From Accumulibacter sp036625275 (GTDB lineage Bacteria > Pseudomonadota > Gammaproteobacteria > Burkholderiales > Rhodocyclaceae): DNA of 64,000 nucleotides. The stretch's first letter is position 1. The number at the start of each line of letters is the position of its first letter. The DNA lies in contig NZ_JAZKUD010000008.1 of the NCBI RefSeq assembly GCF_036625275.1, forward strand, positions 33,339 through 97,338, read 5' to 3'. The notes under the pieces were generated by a model. It was given only the letters and a program-made list of their open reading frames with translations. It ran no database searches and was not told where the DNA came from. This document shows, one piece after another, positions 43,972 through 53,017 of the stretch. Position numbers and translations under genes: made by a program.

Positions 43972-46356
43972 TCAATTGCGCAGGGGCTTGCCGTTTTCGA
44001 GCATGTAGGTCATACGCTGCTGCGTTTTCTCGTTCTTCAGCAGCTCGACAAACTGACGACGCTCGATGCCGAGCAACCAATCTTCATCGACCAGCGTTCC
44101 GGGTTCGACGTCACCGCCGCAGAGCACCAGGGCCGACGCTTCGGAAACCACATAATCGTGCGCACTCATGAATCCGCCTTCGCGCAGGTTCACCAAATCC
44201 ATGTGCAAGGTCGCATTGCCGGGACGGCCAACCACCTTGATCGCGCGCGCCGGCATGGGCGGCCGATAAGCGCCTTCGAACATTGCCCGGGCCTGACGGA
44301 TGGCGACGTAAGGAAGCTCGCGCGCGTTGAACAGGACGGTGTCGCTCTCCGCCGCAAATCCCATGCTCTTGGCGTCGATGGCGTTTTTCGAGGTCATGCC
44401 GCGGATGATCGAACCGAAGGCTTTCTGGATCTCTTCCCAGGGGTCCTGCCGGCCGCGGCGCATGGCGGCTTCGGATGCCCGACGTGCCATTTCCTTGCAG
44501 CCGCCGCCCGCGGGGATCAGGCCGACACCGGCTTCAACCAGCCCGATGTAGCTCTCCAGGGCCATGACGCGGTGTGCGCAATGCATGGCCACTTCGGCCC
44601 CGCCGCCGAAAGCCATCCCATCCACCGCAGCGACTGTCGGCACCTGGGCAAAGCGTAGCGCCTTGGTGGCGCCCTGGAAATGGGCGACCACCTTGTCGAG
44701 TTCGTCCCATTGCTCTGCCTTGACCAGTTGCATCACCTCAAGCAGATTGGCACCGACTGCAAACGGAGCGTCATGATAGACGACCAGGCCATCGAAATCG
44801 GCTTCGGCCATCGCCACGGCCTGATAAATTCCTTCGACGACCTCCTTGCCCAGTGAATGCATCTTGCTCTTGAACGACAGAACGGCGATGCGCGAATCCA
44901 CCTTGGGCATGCGCCAGATACGCACGCTGTCGTTCTCCATCAAGGTTTCGCCACGCTCGTGTTGCTCGCCGACGATCAGATCGGGGAACAGTTGGCGACC
45001 ATAGACCGGCAGACTCGAGCGCGCCTTGAGCGCGTTCTCGGCTGCCGAATAGGAGCCTTCGGCCTGGTGCACATGGTCGCGTTCGGCAACCCAGGCAGGT
45101 AGCGGTGCGTTCGACATCGCCTTGCCGGCGGCAATGTCCTGTGCGATGGCCTCGGCGGTCGCCTGCCAGCCGGCGGACTGCCAGATTTCGAAGGGTCCTT
45201 GCGCCCAGCCGTAGCCCCAGCGCATGGCAAAGTCTACGTCGCGAGCGTTGTCGGCAATCTCTGCCAGATGATAGGCGCAGTAATGAAAGACATCGCGGAA
45301 CATCGCCCACAGGAACTGCGCCTGCGGATGGGCGCTGGCACGCAAGGCGGCGAAACGTTCCGCGGCGTTCCGGTTCCTGAGAATCTGTTCGATTTCGGGG
45401 GCGACACCGGCGCCTGCCGGCTGATAATCCAGCGACGCCATATCGAGTACATGGATGTCGCGTCCCACCTTGCGGAAAACGCCGCCACCCGCCTTCTGCC
45501 CCAGCGCGCCCTTGCCAATCAAGGCGGCCAACCACGCCGGGACCTTGAAGTGCTCGCGCCAAGGATCATTGGGCAGGGTTTGCTGTTGTGAATCGGTGAC
45601 GTGCGCCAGCGTGTCGAGACCGATCACGTCAGCGGTGCGATAGGTGGCGCTCTTGGGCCGGCCAATGCGCGGCCCGGTGAGGGCGTCGACTTCGTCGAAC
45701 CCGAGCTTGAACTGCTCGGTGTGATACATGACCGCCAGAATCGAGAAAAGGCCCACCCGGTTGGCGACAAAACTCGGCGTATCCTTGGCGCGAACGACCC
45801 CCTTGCCCATGCGGGTCACCAGCCAGGATTCGAGCGCGTCGAACATGGCCGCATCGGTCGCCGCCGCCGGGATCAACTCGACCAGTTGCATGTAGCGCGG
45901 CGGGTTGAAGAAGTGTACTCCGCAAAAGCGCGACCGGCGCTCAGCCGGAAAAGCCTCGGACAACTGGTTGATCGAAATGCCGGAAGTATTCGAAGCGACG
46001 ATCGCCTGGTCGCTCAGATGCGGCGCAATCTTGTGATACAGGTCGACCTTCCATTCAATCTTTTCGGATATCGCCTCGATGACCAGGTCGCATTCGCGCA
46101 ATTTGTCGAGATGCTGGTCATAGTTGCCGACATCGATATTCGCCAGCCGGTCTCGGGTCACCAGCGGCGCCGGTTGCATTCTCTTCAACCCTTCGACGGC
46201 TTTCTTGACAATGCCGTTGGGATCACCCTCCCTGGCAGCCAGATCGAACAAAATGACCGGCACGTCTGCGTTGGCCAGGTGCGCGGCGATCTGCGCGCCC
46301 ATCACACCGGAACCAAGAACTGCCGCCCTGCGAATAAAAAGACGTTGCGAACTCAT
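43972..46356 (-). CDS. 3-hydroxyacyl-CoA dehydrogenase / enoyl-CoA hydratase (FadN-like)
   Basis: The 794-residue enzyme has dehydrogenase domains first ('AAVLGSGVMGAQIAAHLANA' near residue 10, and 'CGVHFFNPPRYMQLVELIPA') and a C-terminal crotonase-like domain ('DGMAFGGGAEVAMHCAHRVM', 'VEAGVGLIPAGGGCKEMARR'). This order is that of FadN, opposite to the 701-residue enzyme downstream. ATG 46356 has GGAGGAG five bases upstream; 57 extra in-frame codons lack support. With the adjacent thiolase it forms a complete second half of beta-oxidation, and the 3-hydroxyacyl-CoA step links to PHA turnover by the upstream genes. Confidence 0.92.
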   Translation of the reverse strand: MSSQRLFIRRAAVLGSGVMGAQIAAHLANADVPVILFDLAAREGDPNGIVKKAVEGLKRMQPAPLVTRDRLANIDVGNYDQHLDKLRECDLVIEAISEKIEWKVDLYHKIAPHLSDQAIVASNTSGISINQLSEAFPAERRSRFCGVHFFNPPRYMQLVELIPAAATDAAMFDALESWLVTRMGKGVVRAKDTPSFVANRVGLFSILAVMYHTEQFKLGFDEVDALTGPRIGRPKSATYRTADVIGLDTLAHVTDSQQQTLPNDPWREHFKVPAWLAALIGKGALGQKAGGGVFRKVGRDIHVLDMASLDYQPAGAGVAPEIEQILRNRNAAERFAALRASAHPQAQFLWAMFRDVFHYCAYHLAEIADNARDVDFAMRWGYGWAQGPFEIWQSAGWQATAEAIAQDIAAGKAMSNAPLPAWVAERDHVHQAEGSYSAAENALKARSSLPVYGRQLFPDLIVGEQHERGETLMENDSVRIWRMPKVDSRIAVLSFKSKMHSLGKEVVEGIYQAVAMAEADFDGLVVYHDAPFAVGANLLEVMQLVKAEQWDELDKVVAHFQGATKALRFAQVPTVAAVDGMAFGGGAEVAMHCAHRVMALESYIGLVEAGVGLIPAGGGCKEMARRASEAAMRRGRQDPWEEIQKAFGSIIRGMTSKNAIDAKSMGFAAESDTVLFNARELPYVAIRQARAMFEGAYRPPMPARAIKVVGRPGNATLHMDLVNLREGGFMSAHDYVVSEASALVLCGGDVEPGTLVDEDWLLGIERRQFVELLKNEKTQQRMTYMLENGKPLRN

Positions 46357-46468
46357 GCTTCTCCTCCAAAAAAACGGCGTATCGCGCCGCTCAAGAAAAT
46401 GGCCTGGCGCTCCGACACGCGAGCACTGCGGCTGGAGCCACCAGGCGCAACAGCAATCAATGACCGCT

Positions 46469-47314
46469 TCACCGCGGGTGTGCAACCGGCAGGAGTGCCG
46501 GCTGAGCCGCCGTGCTACGGCGCTCATCGAGAAAGCGACGGATGATCGGCACGGCCATTTCGGCCTGGGTCACCAGGAAGAGATGCCCGCAATCCAGCTC
46601 CACCAACTCGGCATTGGGAATCAGGGCCTTCATGATCTTCCCGTTGACCGCCGGCACCAGAGGGTCATCGCTACCCACCATGATCAGCGTCGGCTGCTTC
46701 ACCGTGAACAGCCAATGGACACTGGTCCAGCCCCAGATCGCGTACATTTGTCCGAGGTAGCCGAGCGTATGGGGGGGAACGATCTCGCTCATGTGCTGCC
46801 GGGCATACTCCGGGTTCTTGCGGAACACCCCCCCATAGATGGTGCCAGCGTGTTTCACGATCGACTCCGCATCGTTGAAGCGGCTCGATGACATCAGCTT
46901 CCACAGGGCGCGCAGGTCGCCCGGCACGGCGAACAAACCGGTGGACGTCGCGGCCAGGATCAGGCGACGGCAGCGACCCGGAAAACTATGGGCGAACTGC
47001 TGCGCCAGGGCCCCTCCCCATGACACGCCAAGCACGTCAACCTGCCCGTAGCCCAGTTGGGTCAACAGGCCCGCCACCAGCTTCGCGAAACCGCCCATTC
47101 TCAACGGCATCACCGGCGTCGCCGAGGCACCGGTCCCTGGCGCGTCGAAGGCAATCACCTCGGTTCCGGGCAATTGTTCGGCAAAAGGTCGCAACACCTC
47201 GATGCTGCCCCCGATTCCATTGATCAGCAGCAGTGGCGTGCCCCCTGGTCGATCCGAGGGCCAGATGGCCACACGAATCCGCTGTTTTCCTACATCGACC
47301 ATCCTGATTTTCAT
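46469..47314 (-). CDS. phaZ: PhaZ-like intracellular PHA depolymerase (alpha/beta hydrolase)
   Basis: The 281-residue hydrolase closely resembles Pseudomonas medium-chain-length PhaZ in length and motifs: 'LLINGIGGSIEVLRPF', 'VIAFDAPGTGASATP', the nucleophile elbow 'LGVSWGGALAQQFAHSFPGR' (S98), 'IYGGVFRKNPEYA' and 'LGWTSVHWL'. The triad is completed by Asp in 'GSDDPLVP' and His in 'DCGHLFLVT'. It should release (R)-3-hydroxyacids from storage granules. ATG 47314 has AAGGGG nearby. It lies 123 bp behind a class II-like synthase gene, the order found in mcl-PHA loci. Confidence 0.82.
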   Translation of the reverse strand: MKIRMVDVGKQRIRVAIWPSDRPGGTPLLLINGIGGSIEVLRPFAEQLPGTEVIAFDAPGTGASATPVMPLRMGGFAKLVAGLLTQLGYGQVDVLGVSWGGALAQQFAHSFPGRCRRLILAATSTGLFAVPGDLRALWKLMSSSRFNDAESIVKHAGTIYGGVFRKNPEYARQHMSEIVPPHTLGYLGQMYAIWGWTSVHWLFTVKQPTLIMVGSDDPLVPAVNGKIMKALIPNAELVELDCGHLFLVTQAEMAVPIIRRFLDERRSTAAQPALLPVAHPR

Positions 47315-47437
47315 TGTCAACCCCTTGCCAAAGGCAACGCCAAACTGCCGGCGTCGCGACTGCACATTGCCTGCCACAAGACATCACAGGCCCCGGCCGG
47401 CAACCTCCGTCACCGGCCGACCGGCCCTGGTATTCGA

Positions 47438-49123
47438 TCAGGGCTCCAGAACATAGGTACCCGGCGCCGGATCCATCGGCTTATGGGATGCGCTACCCAA
47501 TCCCTTCGGTGCGGCCACCAATTCACCCGAGCGCTCGCCCAGCCAGACGATCCATCTGTCCCACCAACTGCCCTGGTTGGTCTTGGCACCTGCCAACCAA
47601 TCCTCGGGGTCCGCCAGGCGTGCCGGGTTGGTGAAATAAATCGATTTCTTGTTGCCCGGCGGGTTGATCATCGCCTGGATGTGTCCGCTGTTGCTCAGCA
47701 CGAACTCGCACTTGCCACCGAAGAACATCGTGGACTCATAGCAGTTCTTCCACGGCGTAATGTGGTCCGTGTCGCCGGCCATGGCAAAAACGTCGCAATC
47801 GACCTTCTTCAGGTCAATCGGAATACCACCCGACTCGAACTCACCAGGGTGGGCGAGATACTTCCGGGCCACGATGTCCATCAATTCCGTGTGGAACTTC
47901 GAAGTCAGGCGGGTATTGTCGCAGTTCCAGTACAGGATATCGAAGGCCGGCGGCTTGTTGCCCATCAGATAATTGTTGACCCAGTAGTTCCAGACCAGAT
48001 CGTTGGGACGAAGCCAGGCGAACATCCTCGCCATTTCCTTGCCATCCAGGACCCCCTTCTTGGCCGTGTGCTTGCGAGCCTTGTTCAGGAGTCCTTCGGT
48101 CGCCATCATCCCCATGACCGAGTCTGTAGGCATATAGAGAATGGTCACGTTGAGCGTGAAGGAATTGACCAGACGTTCCTGGCGTGCCGCCATTTGCGCC
48201 AGCATCACCGAGCCGATGATCCCGCCTGCACAGCCCCCCCAGATGTTGCAGTCTTTCGCCCCTGAAATCTCCAGCGCGGCCAGCAGCGCCTCGCGAGCGG
48301 AACTGGCATAGGTGTTGAAGTCCCATTCGCTATGCTCTGGTTTCGGATTGCGCCAACTGATGATGAAGACTTGCTGCCCCTTTTGCAGGAGGTAGCGAAC
48401 CATGCTCTTCTCCGGCGTCAGGTCCATGATATAGAACTTGTTGATCGGAGGCGGCAGCATGAAGAAGGGGCGCTGGTGAACCTGCGGCACCAACGGCTTG
48501 TATTGAATCAATTCGATGAGATCGTTGCGGAACACCACGGCACCTTCGGTGGTGGCGAGATTCTCGCCCACCTTGAAGGCGCTCTTGTCGACCATGCTCG
48601 GCATCCCGCCTTCATTGACCAGATCGTGCAGCATGTTCTTGGCGCCCCGCTTGAAGCTGTCGCCGCCGGTTTCGAGCATCTTCTTGAGTGCTGCCGGATG
48701 GGCCATGCTATTGGTTGGCGAGAACGCGTCCGTGAACAACGAAATGAAGAAGCGGGCACGCTCACGGTCGGTCTCGTCGACCTTCAGATCATCGATCACC
48801 GATTGCCAGTAGGCATTGTTGGCCAGATACGCCTGCATCGTCCGCCGATACATCGGGTTGTCGTGCCAGGCGGGGTCGGCAAAGCGCCGATCGGTCTTGT
48901 CCGGGGCCAGTGTCGATTTGCCGGCCAGAACCTTGAACATCTCGCCAGCCAGCGAGACCTGATGCTTGAAAACACTCACCGGGTCACGAAAGGGTGACGT
49001 GAGAACTGCCTTCAGTGTTTCCTTGAAGCCCCGACTTTCAAATCCCAGATCCGGCGGCACCCAACCAATGATGTCTTCAGCATTTTCCACCATTGCCTTG
49101 TCCGTTTTAACAACCCTACTCAT
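47438..49123 (-). CDS. phaC: PHA synthase, class II (medium-chain-length) type
   Basis: The 561-residue synthase polymerises (R)-3-hydroxyacyl-CoA. The lipase-like box is 'IWGGCAGG' with nucleophile C298. The other catalytic residues are Asp in 'AGDTDHITPW' and His in 'LSNSGHIQAM'. Several stretches match Pseudomonas class II synthases almost word for word: 'DLVNEGGMPSMV', 'EMARMFAWLRPNDLVWNYW', 'VNNYLMGNKPPAFDILYW', 'GTYVLEP' at the end. The nucleophile position is also nearly the same. Class I enzymes of betaproteobacteria are longer and differ in these regions. It is followed by PhaZ and beta-oxidation genes. Substrate length is inferred, not shown. Confidence 0.88.
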   Translation of the reverse strand: MSRVVKTDKAMVENAEDIIGWVPPDLGFESRGFKETLKAVLTSPFRDPVSVFKHQVSLAGEMFKVLAGKSTLAPDKTDRRFADPAWHDNPMYRRTMQAYLANNAYWQSVIDDLKVDETDRERARFFISLFTDAFSPTNSMAHPAALKKMLETGGDSFKRGAKNMLHDLVNEGGMPSMVDKSAFKVGENLATTEGAVVFRNDLIELIQYKPLVPQVHQRPFFMLPPPINKFYIMDLTPEKSMVRYLLQKGQQVFIISWRNPKPEHSEWDFNTYASSAREALLAALEISGAKDCNIWGGCAGGIIGSVMLAQMAARQERLVNSFTLNVTILYMPTDSVMGMMATEGLLNKARKHTAKKGVLDGKEMARMFAWLRPNDLVWNYWVNNYLMGNKPPAFDILYWNCDNTRLTSKFHTELMDIVARKYLAHPGEFESGGIPIDLKKVDCDVFAMAGDTDHITPWKNCYESTMFFGGKCEFVLSNSGHIQAMINPPGNKKSIYFTNPARLADPEDWLAGAKTNQGSWWDRWIVWLGERSGELVAAPKGLGSASHKPMDPAPGTYVLEP

Positions 49124-49212
49124 GGCCTTTTCCTTTCATTGAATCGCCATACACCACCTGAAGTCCGACCCGTCGGAGCATGCCTTTTGGCAAGACCCAA
49201 GCCGTTGCGGAG

Positions 49213-50838
49213 CTATTCGCCCTCTGCGGGCAGTTGAAAATCCCGATACTGCTTGCGGAGTGTGAGTTTCGAGAGCTTGCCCGTCGCGGTCATCGGCAAC
49301 TCCGGAACGAAGCGAACATCGTCAGGAATCCACCATTTGGCAACCTTGCCCTCGAACCAGGCAAGCAGCTCTTGTTTGCTCACGGATTGGCCCGGCCTCA
49401 GCACGACAACCAGCAATGGGCGCTCGCCCCACTTGATGCTGGCGACACCAATGGCTGCCGCCATCGCCACCGCCGGATGCAATGTGGCGATGTTCTCCAG
49501 TTCAATCGAACTGATCCATTCTCCCCCGCTCTTGATCATGTCCTTCGAACGGTCGGTAATCCTGAGGTAGCCTTCCTCATCGATCACCGCGATGTCGCCC
49601 GTGGGAAACCAGCCGTCGATCAGGGCGCTCCGATCGCTCTTGAAATAGGTATCTACCGTCCACAATCCGCGAACCTGCAGTTCACCGACGGATTGCCCAT
49701 CACATGGCACCGCTTCCCCCTCTTTTCCGACCAGTCGCAGGTCGACGCCAAATAGCGGCCGACCGTGATTGGTCTTGAACTCCAGCAACTGGTCGGGGCT
49801 CCACCTGGCGTGCTTGCGCTTGGGCGTCGTCAGCGTGCCGATCGGGCTGAGTTCGGTCATCCCCCAACCGGGCAGGGCCTCGACGCCATAGTCGTGCCAC
49901 ATGGTACGAATGATCGAAAACGGACAGGATGAGCCGCCCACGAGAAATCGCCGCAAACTGCCAAATTCGAGTCCGTGCGCTTGCATGTAATCGATCACCC
50001 CTTGCCAAACGGTTGGCACCGCCCCGGCAAAGGTCACCCCCTCGGCTTCGAACAGCCGGTACAGGCTCTCGCCATCCGTGTTCATTCCGGCGAGGACCAG
50101 CTTGCTGCCGACCATCGGACAGGTGTAGGGAAGACCCCAGCCGTTGGCATGAAACATCGGCACGATCGGGCAGACGACCTCACTGGCCGAAATCGACAAG
50201 GCGTCGGGCAAGGCCGTGGCCAGGCTGTGCAACAAGGTCGTGCGATGCGAGAACAGAACCCCTTTGGGGTTGCCTGTCGTCCCGGAGGTATAGCAGAGCA
50301 GACAGGCGGTATTCTCGTCGAACGACGGCCACTCCAGCAGACCCGGCTGGCGCGTCAGCAGTGCCTCGTAGGACTGGGCGAAAGGCGTGTCCGCCGGGAT
50401 GTTTTCGGCCTCGACCAGGGCAATCCAATACTTCACCCCCGGACAGCGATGTCGAAGTTCGGCGACCAGCGGGGCAAAAGAAGCGTCGAAGAAGAGCGCC
50501 ACGTCTTCGGCGTGGTTGATGATGTAGACGATCTGCTCGTGAAACAGACGTGGGTTGATCGTGTGGCAAACCGAGCCAATGCAGGGAATCGCAAAATACA
50601 ATTCCAGGTGCCGATAGGTGTTCCAGCCCAGGGTCGCGATGCAGGCGCCCTCCCCCAGGCCGAGGTCCAGCAGCGCTCTTGCCGTCTGCCGCACACGCTG
50701 CGCGAGATCGCGGTAGGTGTAGCGATGAACCTGACCCGCAGGCATTCGGCTGACGACTTCTTCGTCACCGTGATACTTCTCGGCGTGTGTCAACACACTC
50801 GAGAGCAGTAGCGGCTCCTTCATCATTTGTGCCAGCAC
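49213..50838 (-). CDS. AlkK-like medium-chain fatty acid-CoA ligase
   Basis: The 541-residue adenylate-forming enzyme activates a fatty acid to its CoA thioester. It starts MLAQMMKEPLLLSSVLTHAE, close to AlkK of Pseudomonas alkane plasmids. It keeps the AMP-binding box 'CYTSGTTGNPKGVLFSHRTT' (about residue 185), 'GWGMTELSPIGT' and 'DRSKDMIKSGGEWISSIELE'. Its position 89 bp upstream of a class II-type synthase and next to hydratase genes suggests medium-chain acids as substrates for beta-oxidation and PHA. Other chain lengths cannot be excluded. Confidence 0.88.
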   Translation of the reverse strand: MLAQMMKEPLLLSSVLTHAEKYHGDEEVVSRMPAGQVHRYTYRDLAQRVRQTARALLDLGLGEGACIATLGWNTYRHLELYFAIPCIGSVCHTINPRLFHEQIVYIINHAEDVALFFDASFAPLVAELRHRCPGVKYWIALVEAENIPADTPFAQSYEALLTRQPGLLEWPSFDENTACLLCYTSGTTGNPKGVLFSHRTTLLHSLATALPDALSISASEVVCPIVPMFHANGWGLPYTCPMVGSKLVLAGMNTDGESLYRLFEAEGVTFAGAVPTVWQGVIDYMQAHGLEFGSLRRFLVGGSSCPFSIIRTMWHDYGVEALPGWGMTELSPIGTLTTPKRKHARWSPDQLLEFKTNHGRPLFGVDLRLVGKEGEAVPCDGQSVGELQVRGLWTVDTYFKSDRSALIDGWFPTGDIAVIDEEGYLRITDRSKDMIKSGGEWISSIELENIATLHPAVAMAAAIGVASIKWGERPLLVVVLRPGQSVSKQELLAWFEGKVAKWWIPDDVRFVPELPMTATGKLSKLTLRKQYRDFQLPAEGE

Positions 50839-50889
50839 GATCGTTTTCTCCTGACTCTTACTCGTCGCAGTCCGATGGCCACCATCCCC

Positions 50890-51306
50890 TCAGGGCAGAC
50901 AGACCACCGCCTCGCCGGCAATCTTGACCTCACCCTCCTGATTGCTGGTCTGGATCTCCAGCCTGGCCCGCCGTTCGCCGTTTTCTTCGAAAATCTCGAG
51001 CACCCGTCCGCCACAGGTCACGCGGTCGCCCAGATGGGTGATCCCCAAAAAGCGCACCGACCAGGTACGCAACTGCGACTGCGGGACCCAGGCAGTCAGC
51101 AACCGCCCGAGCCAGGCCATGCTCAGCATGCCGTGCGCAAAGACGTCGGGCATTCCCGCCTTGCGCGCAAAATCGATGTCGATATGAATCGGGTTGTGAT
51201 CGCCGGATGCGCCGGCGAACAAGGCCAGCGTCGTACGCGTGACTGGCGGCAGTTTCAACTCGGGAATGGCATCGCCCACATTGACCACAATATTTTGTTC
51301 GACCAT
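50890..51306 (-). CDS. MaoC-like hydratase subunit with intact hydratase-2 motif
   Basis: The 138-residue hot-dog-fold protein has the (R)-specific hydratase motif 'FAGASGDHNPIHIDIDFARK' with Asp and His in place, followed by 'HGMLSMAWLGRLLTAW'. Such enzymes make (R)-3-hydroxyacyl-CoA from enoyl-CoA and can feed PHA synthase (PhaJ role). The gene lies 11 bp behind a second, N-type MaoC gene whose motif lacks the His. This matches the split heterodimeric dehydratases of the HadAB kind. Confidence 0.82.
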   Translation of the reverse strand: MVEQNIVVNVGDAIPELKLPPVTRTTLALFAGASGDHNPIHIDIDFARKAGMPDVFAHGMLSMAWLGRLLTAWVPQSQLRTWSVRFLGITHLGDRVTCGGRVLEIFEENGERRARLEIQTSNQEGEVKIAGEAVVCLP

Positions 51307-51317
51307 CTCACCCTCTC

Positions 51318-51758
51318 CTAGTTGCGGACCACGATGACACTACGGAATTCTGCCGCCAGTTCACCGCTGGCGTTGGTGACGCGGGAATCACGGACGATGA
51401 ATTCCAGGGCACCCCCTTTCTTGTCGTAGATGTCGGAGATTCTCGAACATACCGTGACCGTCTCACCGGCACAGACCGGCTGGTGATAGGTGTAGCCCTG
51501 CTCGCCATGCAGGATTTTTCCCAGCGATACGCCCATTTTTGCCAAAGTACTGAACAGTTCATTCGAGTCCAGATCAGCCGCCAGCAGGAAAGTCGGGGGT
51601 ACCGGCAAGTCTCGGTAGCCGGCTGCCTGTGCCGCTCCCTGATCCAGATAGATCGGATTGCTCTCGCCGATCGCCTGCGCGAAGAATTTCAATCTTCCTC
51701 TTTCAATATCAAAGCGTACTTCTGGTCCTGTGTAGCCAATCCACTTCTTGTCGATCAT
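51318..51758 (-). CDS. MaoC-N-type dehydratase partner subunit
   Basis: The 146-residue protein resembles the MaoC_dehydrat_N hot-dog family: it starts MIDKKWIGYTGPEVRFDIER and has 'QAIGESNPIYLDQGAAQAAG', 'VPPTFLLAADLD' and 'ILHGEQGYTYHQPVCAGETV'. The catalytic Asp/His pair is replaced in this motif (ES...Y), so it is probably a structural or substrate-binding partner of the protein encoded next to it. It is the first gene of the cluster that runs to 40485, divergent from an AraC-type regulator with 175 bp between starts. Confidence 0.78.
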   Translation of the reverse strand: MIDKKWIGYTGPEVRFDIERGRLKFFAQAIGESNPIYLDQGAAQAAGYRDLPVPPTFLLAADLDSNELFSTLAKMGVSLGKILHGEQGYTYHQPVCAGETVTVCSRISDIYDKKGGALEFIVRDSRVTNASGELAAEFRSVIVVRN

Positions 51759-51933
51759 CTCTGCCTCCCAAAATCGGGTACCACCCGCAGGTGTCCTGCC
51801 TCACCCGGTTGTCAATAACCACCTTGAATCGTCACTGTCCACGTTGCCAATGCTAAAGCAAAGAACTGCCCGCACACCATTGCACTGAACGCCTAAAAAT
51901 TGCAGAATTTGCCAAAATTCCCAGGAAACTTTT

Positions 51934-52959
51934 GTGACCATGAACTCGCCTCCGATCTCCGTACACATCGGCTTCGTGCGCGAAACGCTGGGTGGACTCA
52001 AACTCCGCCAGCAGGATCCGCAACCGTTTCTGGAACGTGCGAACATCCGGCGCGAGTTGATCGAATTGCCGTTGGCACGCATCTCCGGAACGCAGTATCA
52101 AACTCTGGTACTTTCGCTGATGGACGACCTGGACGATGAAATGATGGGCCACCTTGCCAAGCCGCTGCGACGGGGTTCCTTTGTCTTCCTTGCCCGTGCA
52201 TCGCTGTTTGGCGCACTGTCGCTATACGTGGTACTGGCACGCTGGGTCAAAGCCCACCGCCTGCTGACCGACGAGATTCACCTGAGCTTCCGAAAGGAAG
52301 GCGACGTTGCCTGGGTGACCTTGACCGGACCCTCCTCCCGCTCCCAACAACACCCAACCTTTCTGCCGGTCGTCTATTTCAAGAGCCTGCATATCCTTGC
52401 TTCCTGGCTGATCGGCGAACGCATCAAATTGACGGCGGTTCGTTTCGCAGGGCCGTGTCCGATACACGGCGACGAATACGCTCGTTTGTTCCCCGGCGAA
52501 ATTGCCTTTTCCGCTCCCGTATCGGCCATGGGCATCCCGGTACCTTACCTCGACCGGGCAGTCAGCCAGGATGTCGATTCTCTACACCAGTTCCTGCGCG
52601 CCGCGCCGGGAAATCTGCTATGGCAATATCGCGCCACCGACCTGCTCAGCGAGAAGATCCGTGCCATCCTGAAAGATGCGCTGCCAGCGCATGTGGACAT
52701 CGCCGAAGCGGCACAAGCAGTCGGGTTTTCGCAGCGGACGCTGCACCGCCGGCTGATCGGCGAAGGCACCAACTTCCAGGAGATCAAGGATGGTCTGCGC
52801 CGCGACGTCGCCATCGACTGCCTCGATCACTCTCGCCTGTCGATCGAGGAAATCGCCGAACACATCGGTTTTTCGGATGCTGCCGCTTTCTACCGGGCGT
52901 TCAAGACCTGGACCGGCGTGGCTCCCGGCGTCTATCGGCAGCGCACGCTGAAAACCTGA
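51934..52959 (+). CDS. AraC-family transcriptional regulator
   Basis: The 341-residue regulator has an N-terminal arabinose-binding-like sensor domain of the OruR/ArgR type and a C-terminal AraC helix-turn-helix pair ('VDIAEAAQAVGFSQRTLHRR', 'LSIEEIAEHIGFSDAAAFYR'). The GTG start at 51934 has AGGAA six bases upstream; the ATG two codons later is an alternative. It is divergent from the MaoC-AlkK-PhaC cluster and is the likely local regulator of it. A fatty-acid or acyl-CoA ligand is possible. It converges on paaJ, with a shared hairpin between. Confidence 0.88.
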   Translation: MTMNSPPISVHIGFVRETLGGLKLRQQDPQPFLERANIRRELIELPLARISGTQYQTLVLSLMDDLDDEMMGHLAKPLRRGSFVFLARASLFGALSLYVVLARWVKAHRLLTDEIHLSFRKEGDVAWVTLTGPSSRSQQHPTFLPVVYFKSLHILASWLIGERIKLTAVRFAGPCPIHGDEYARLFPGEIAFSAPVSAMGIPVPYLDRAVSQDVDSLHQFLRAAPGNLLWQYRATDLLSEKIRAILKDALPAHVDIAEAAQAVGFSQRTLHRRLIGEGTNFQEIKDGLRRDVAIDCLDHSRLSIEEIAEHIGFSDAAAFYRAFKTWTGVAPGVYRQRTLKT

Positions 52960-52975
52960 TCCAGGACAAAGGATC

Positions 52976-53009
52976 GCCGGGCGGCAAAAGTTCCCCCTCG
53001 CCGCCCGGC
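52976..53009. terminator. bidirectional hairpin terminator between araC-type gene and paaJ
   Basis: GCCGGGCGGC at 52976-52985 pairs perfectly with GCCGCCCGGC at 53000-53009 around a 14-base loop. It lies in the 58-bp gap between two convergent genes, so it can serve both. No long T-run follows on either side. Confidence 0.7.
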
Positions 53010-53017
53010 AAGGCCAC

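Noticed and set aside
42774..44171. Long plus-strand open frames (up to 465 codons) opposite the thiolase and dehydrogenase genes
   Set aside because: These are antisense shadows of genes with unmistakable family motifs.
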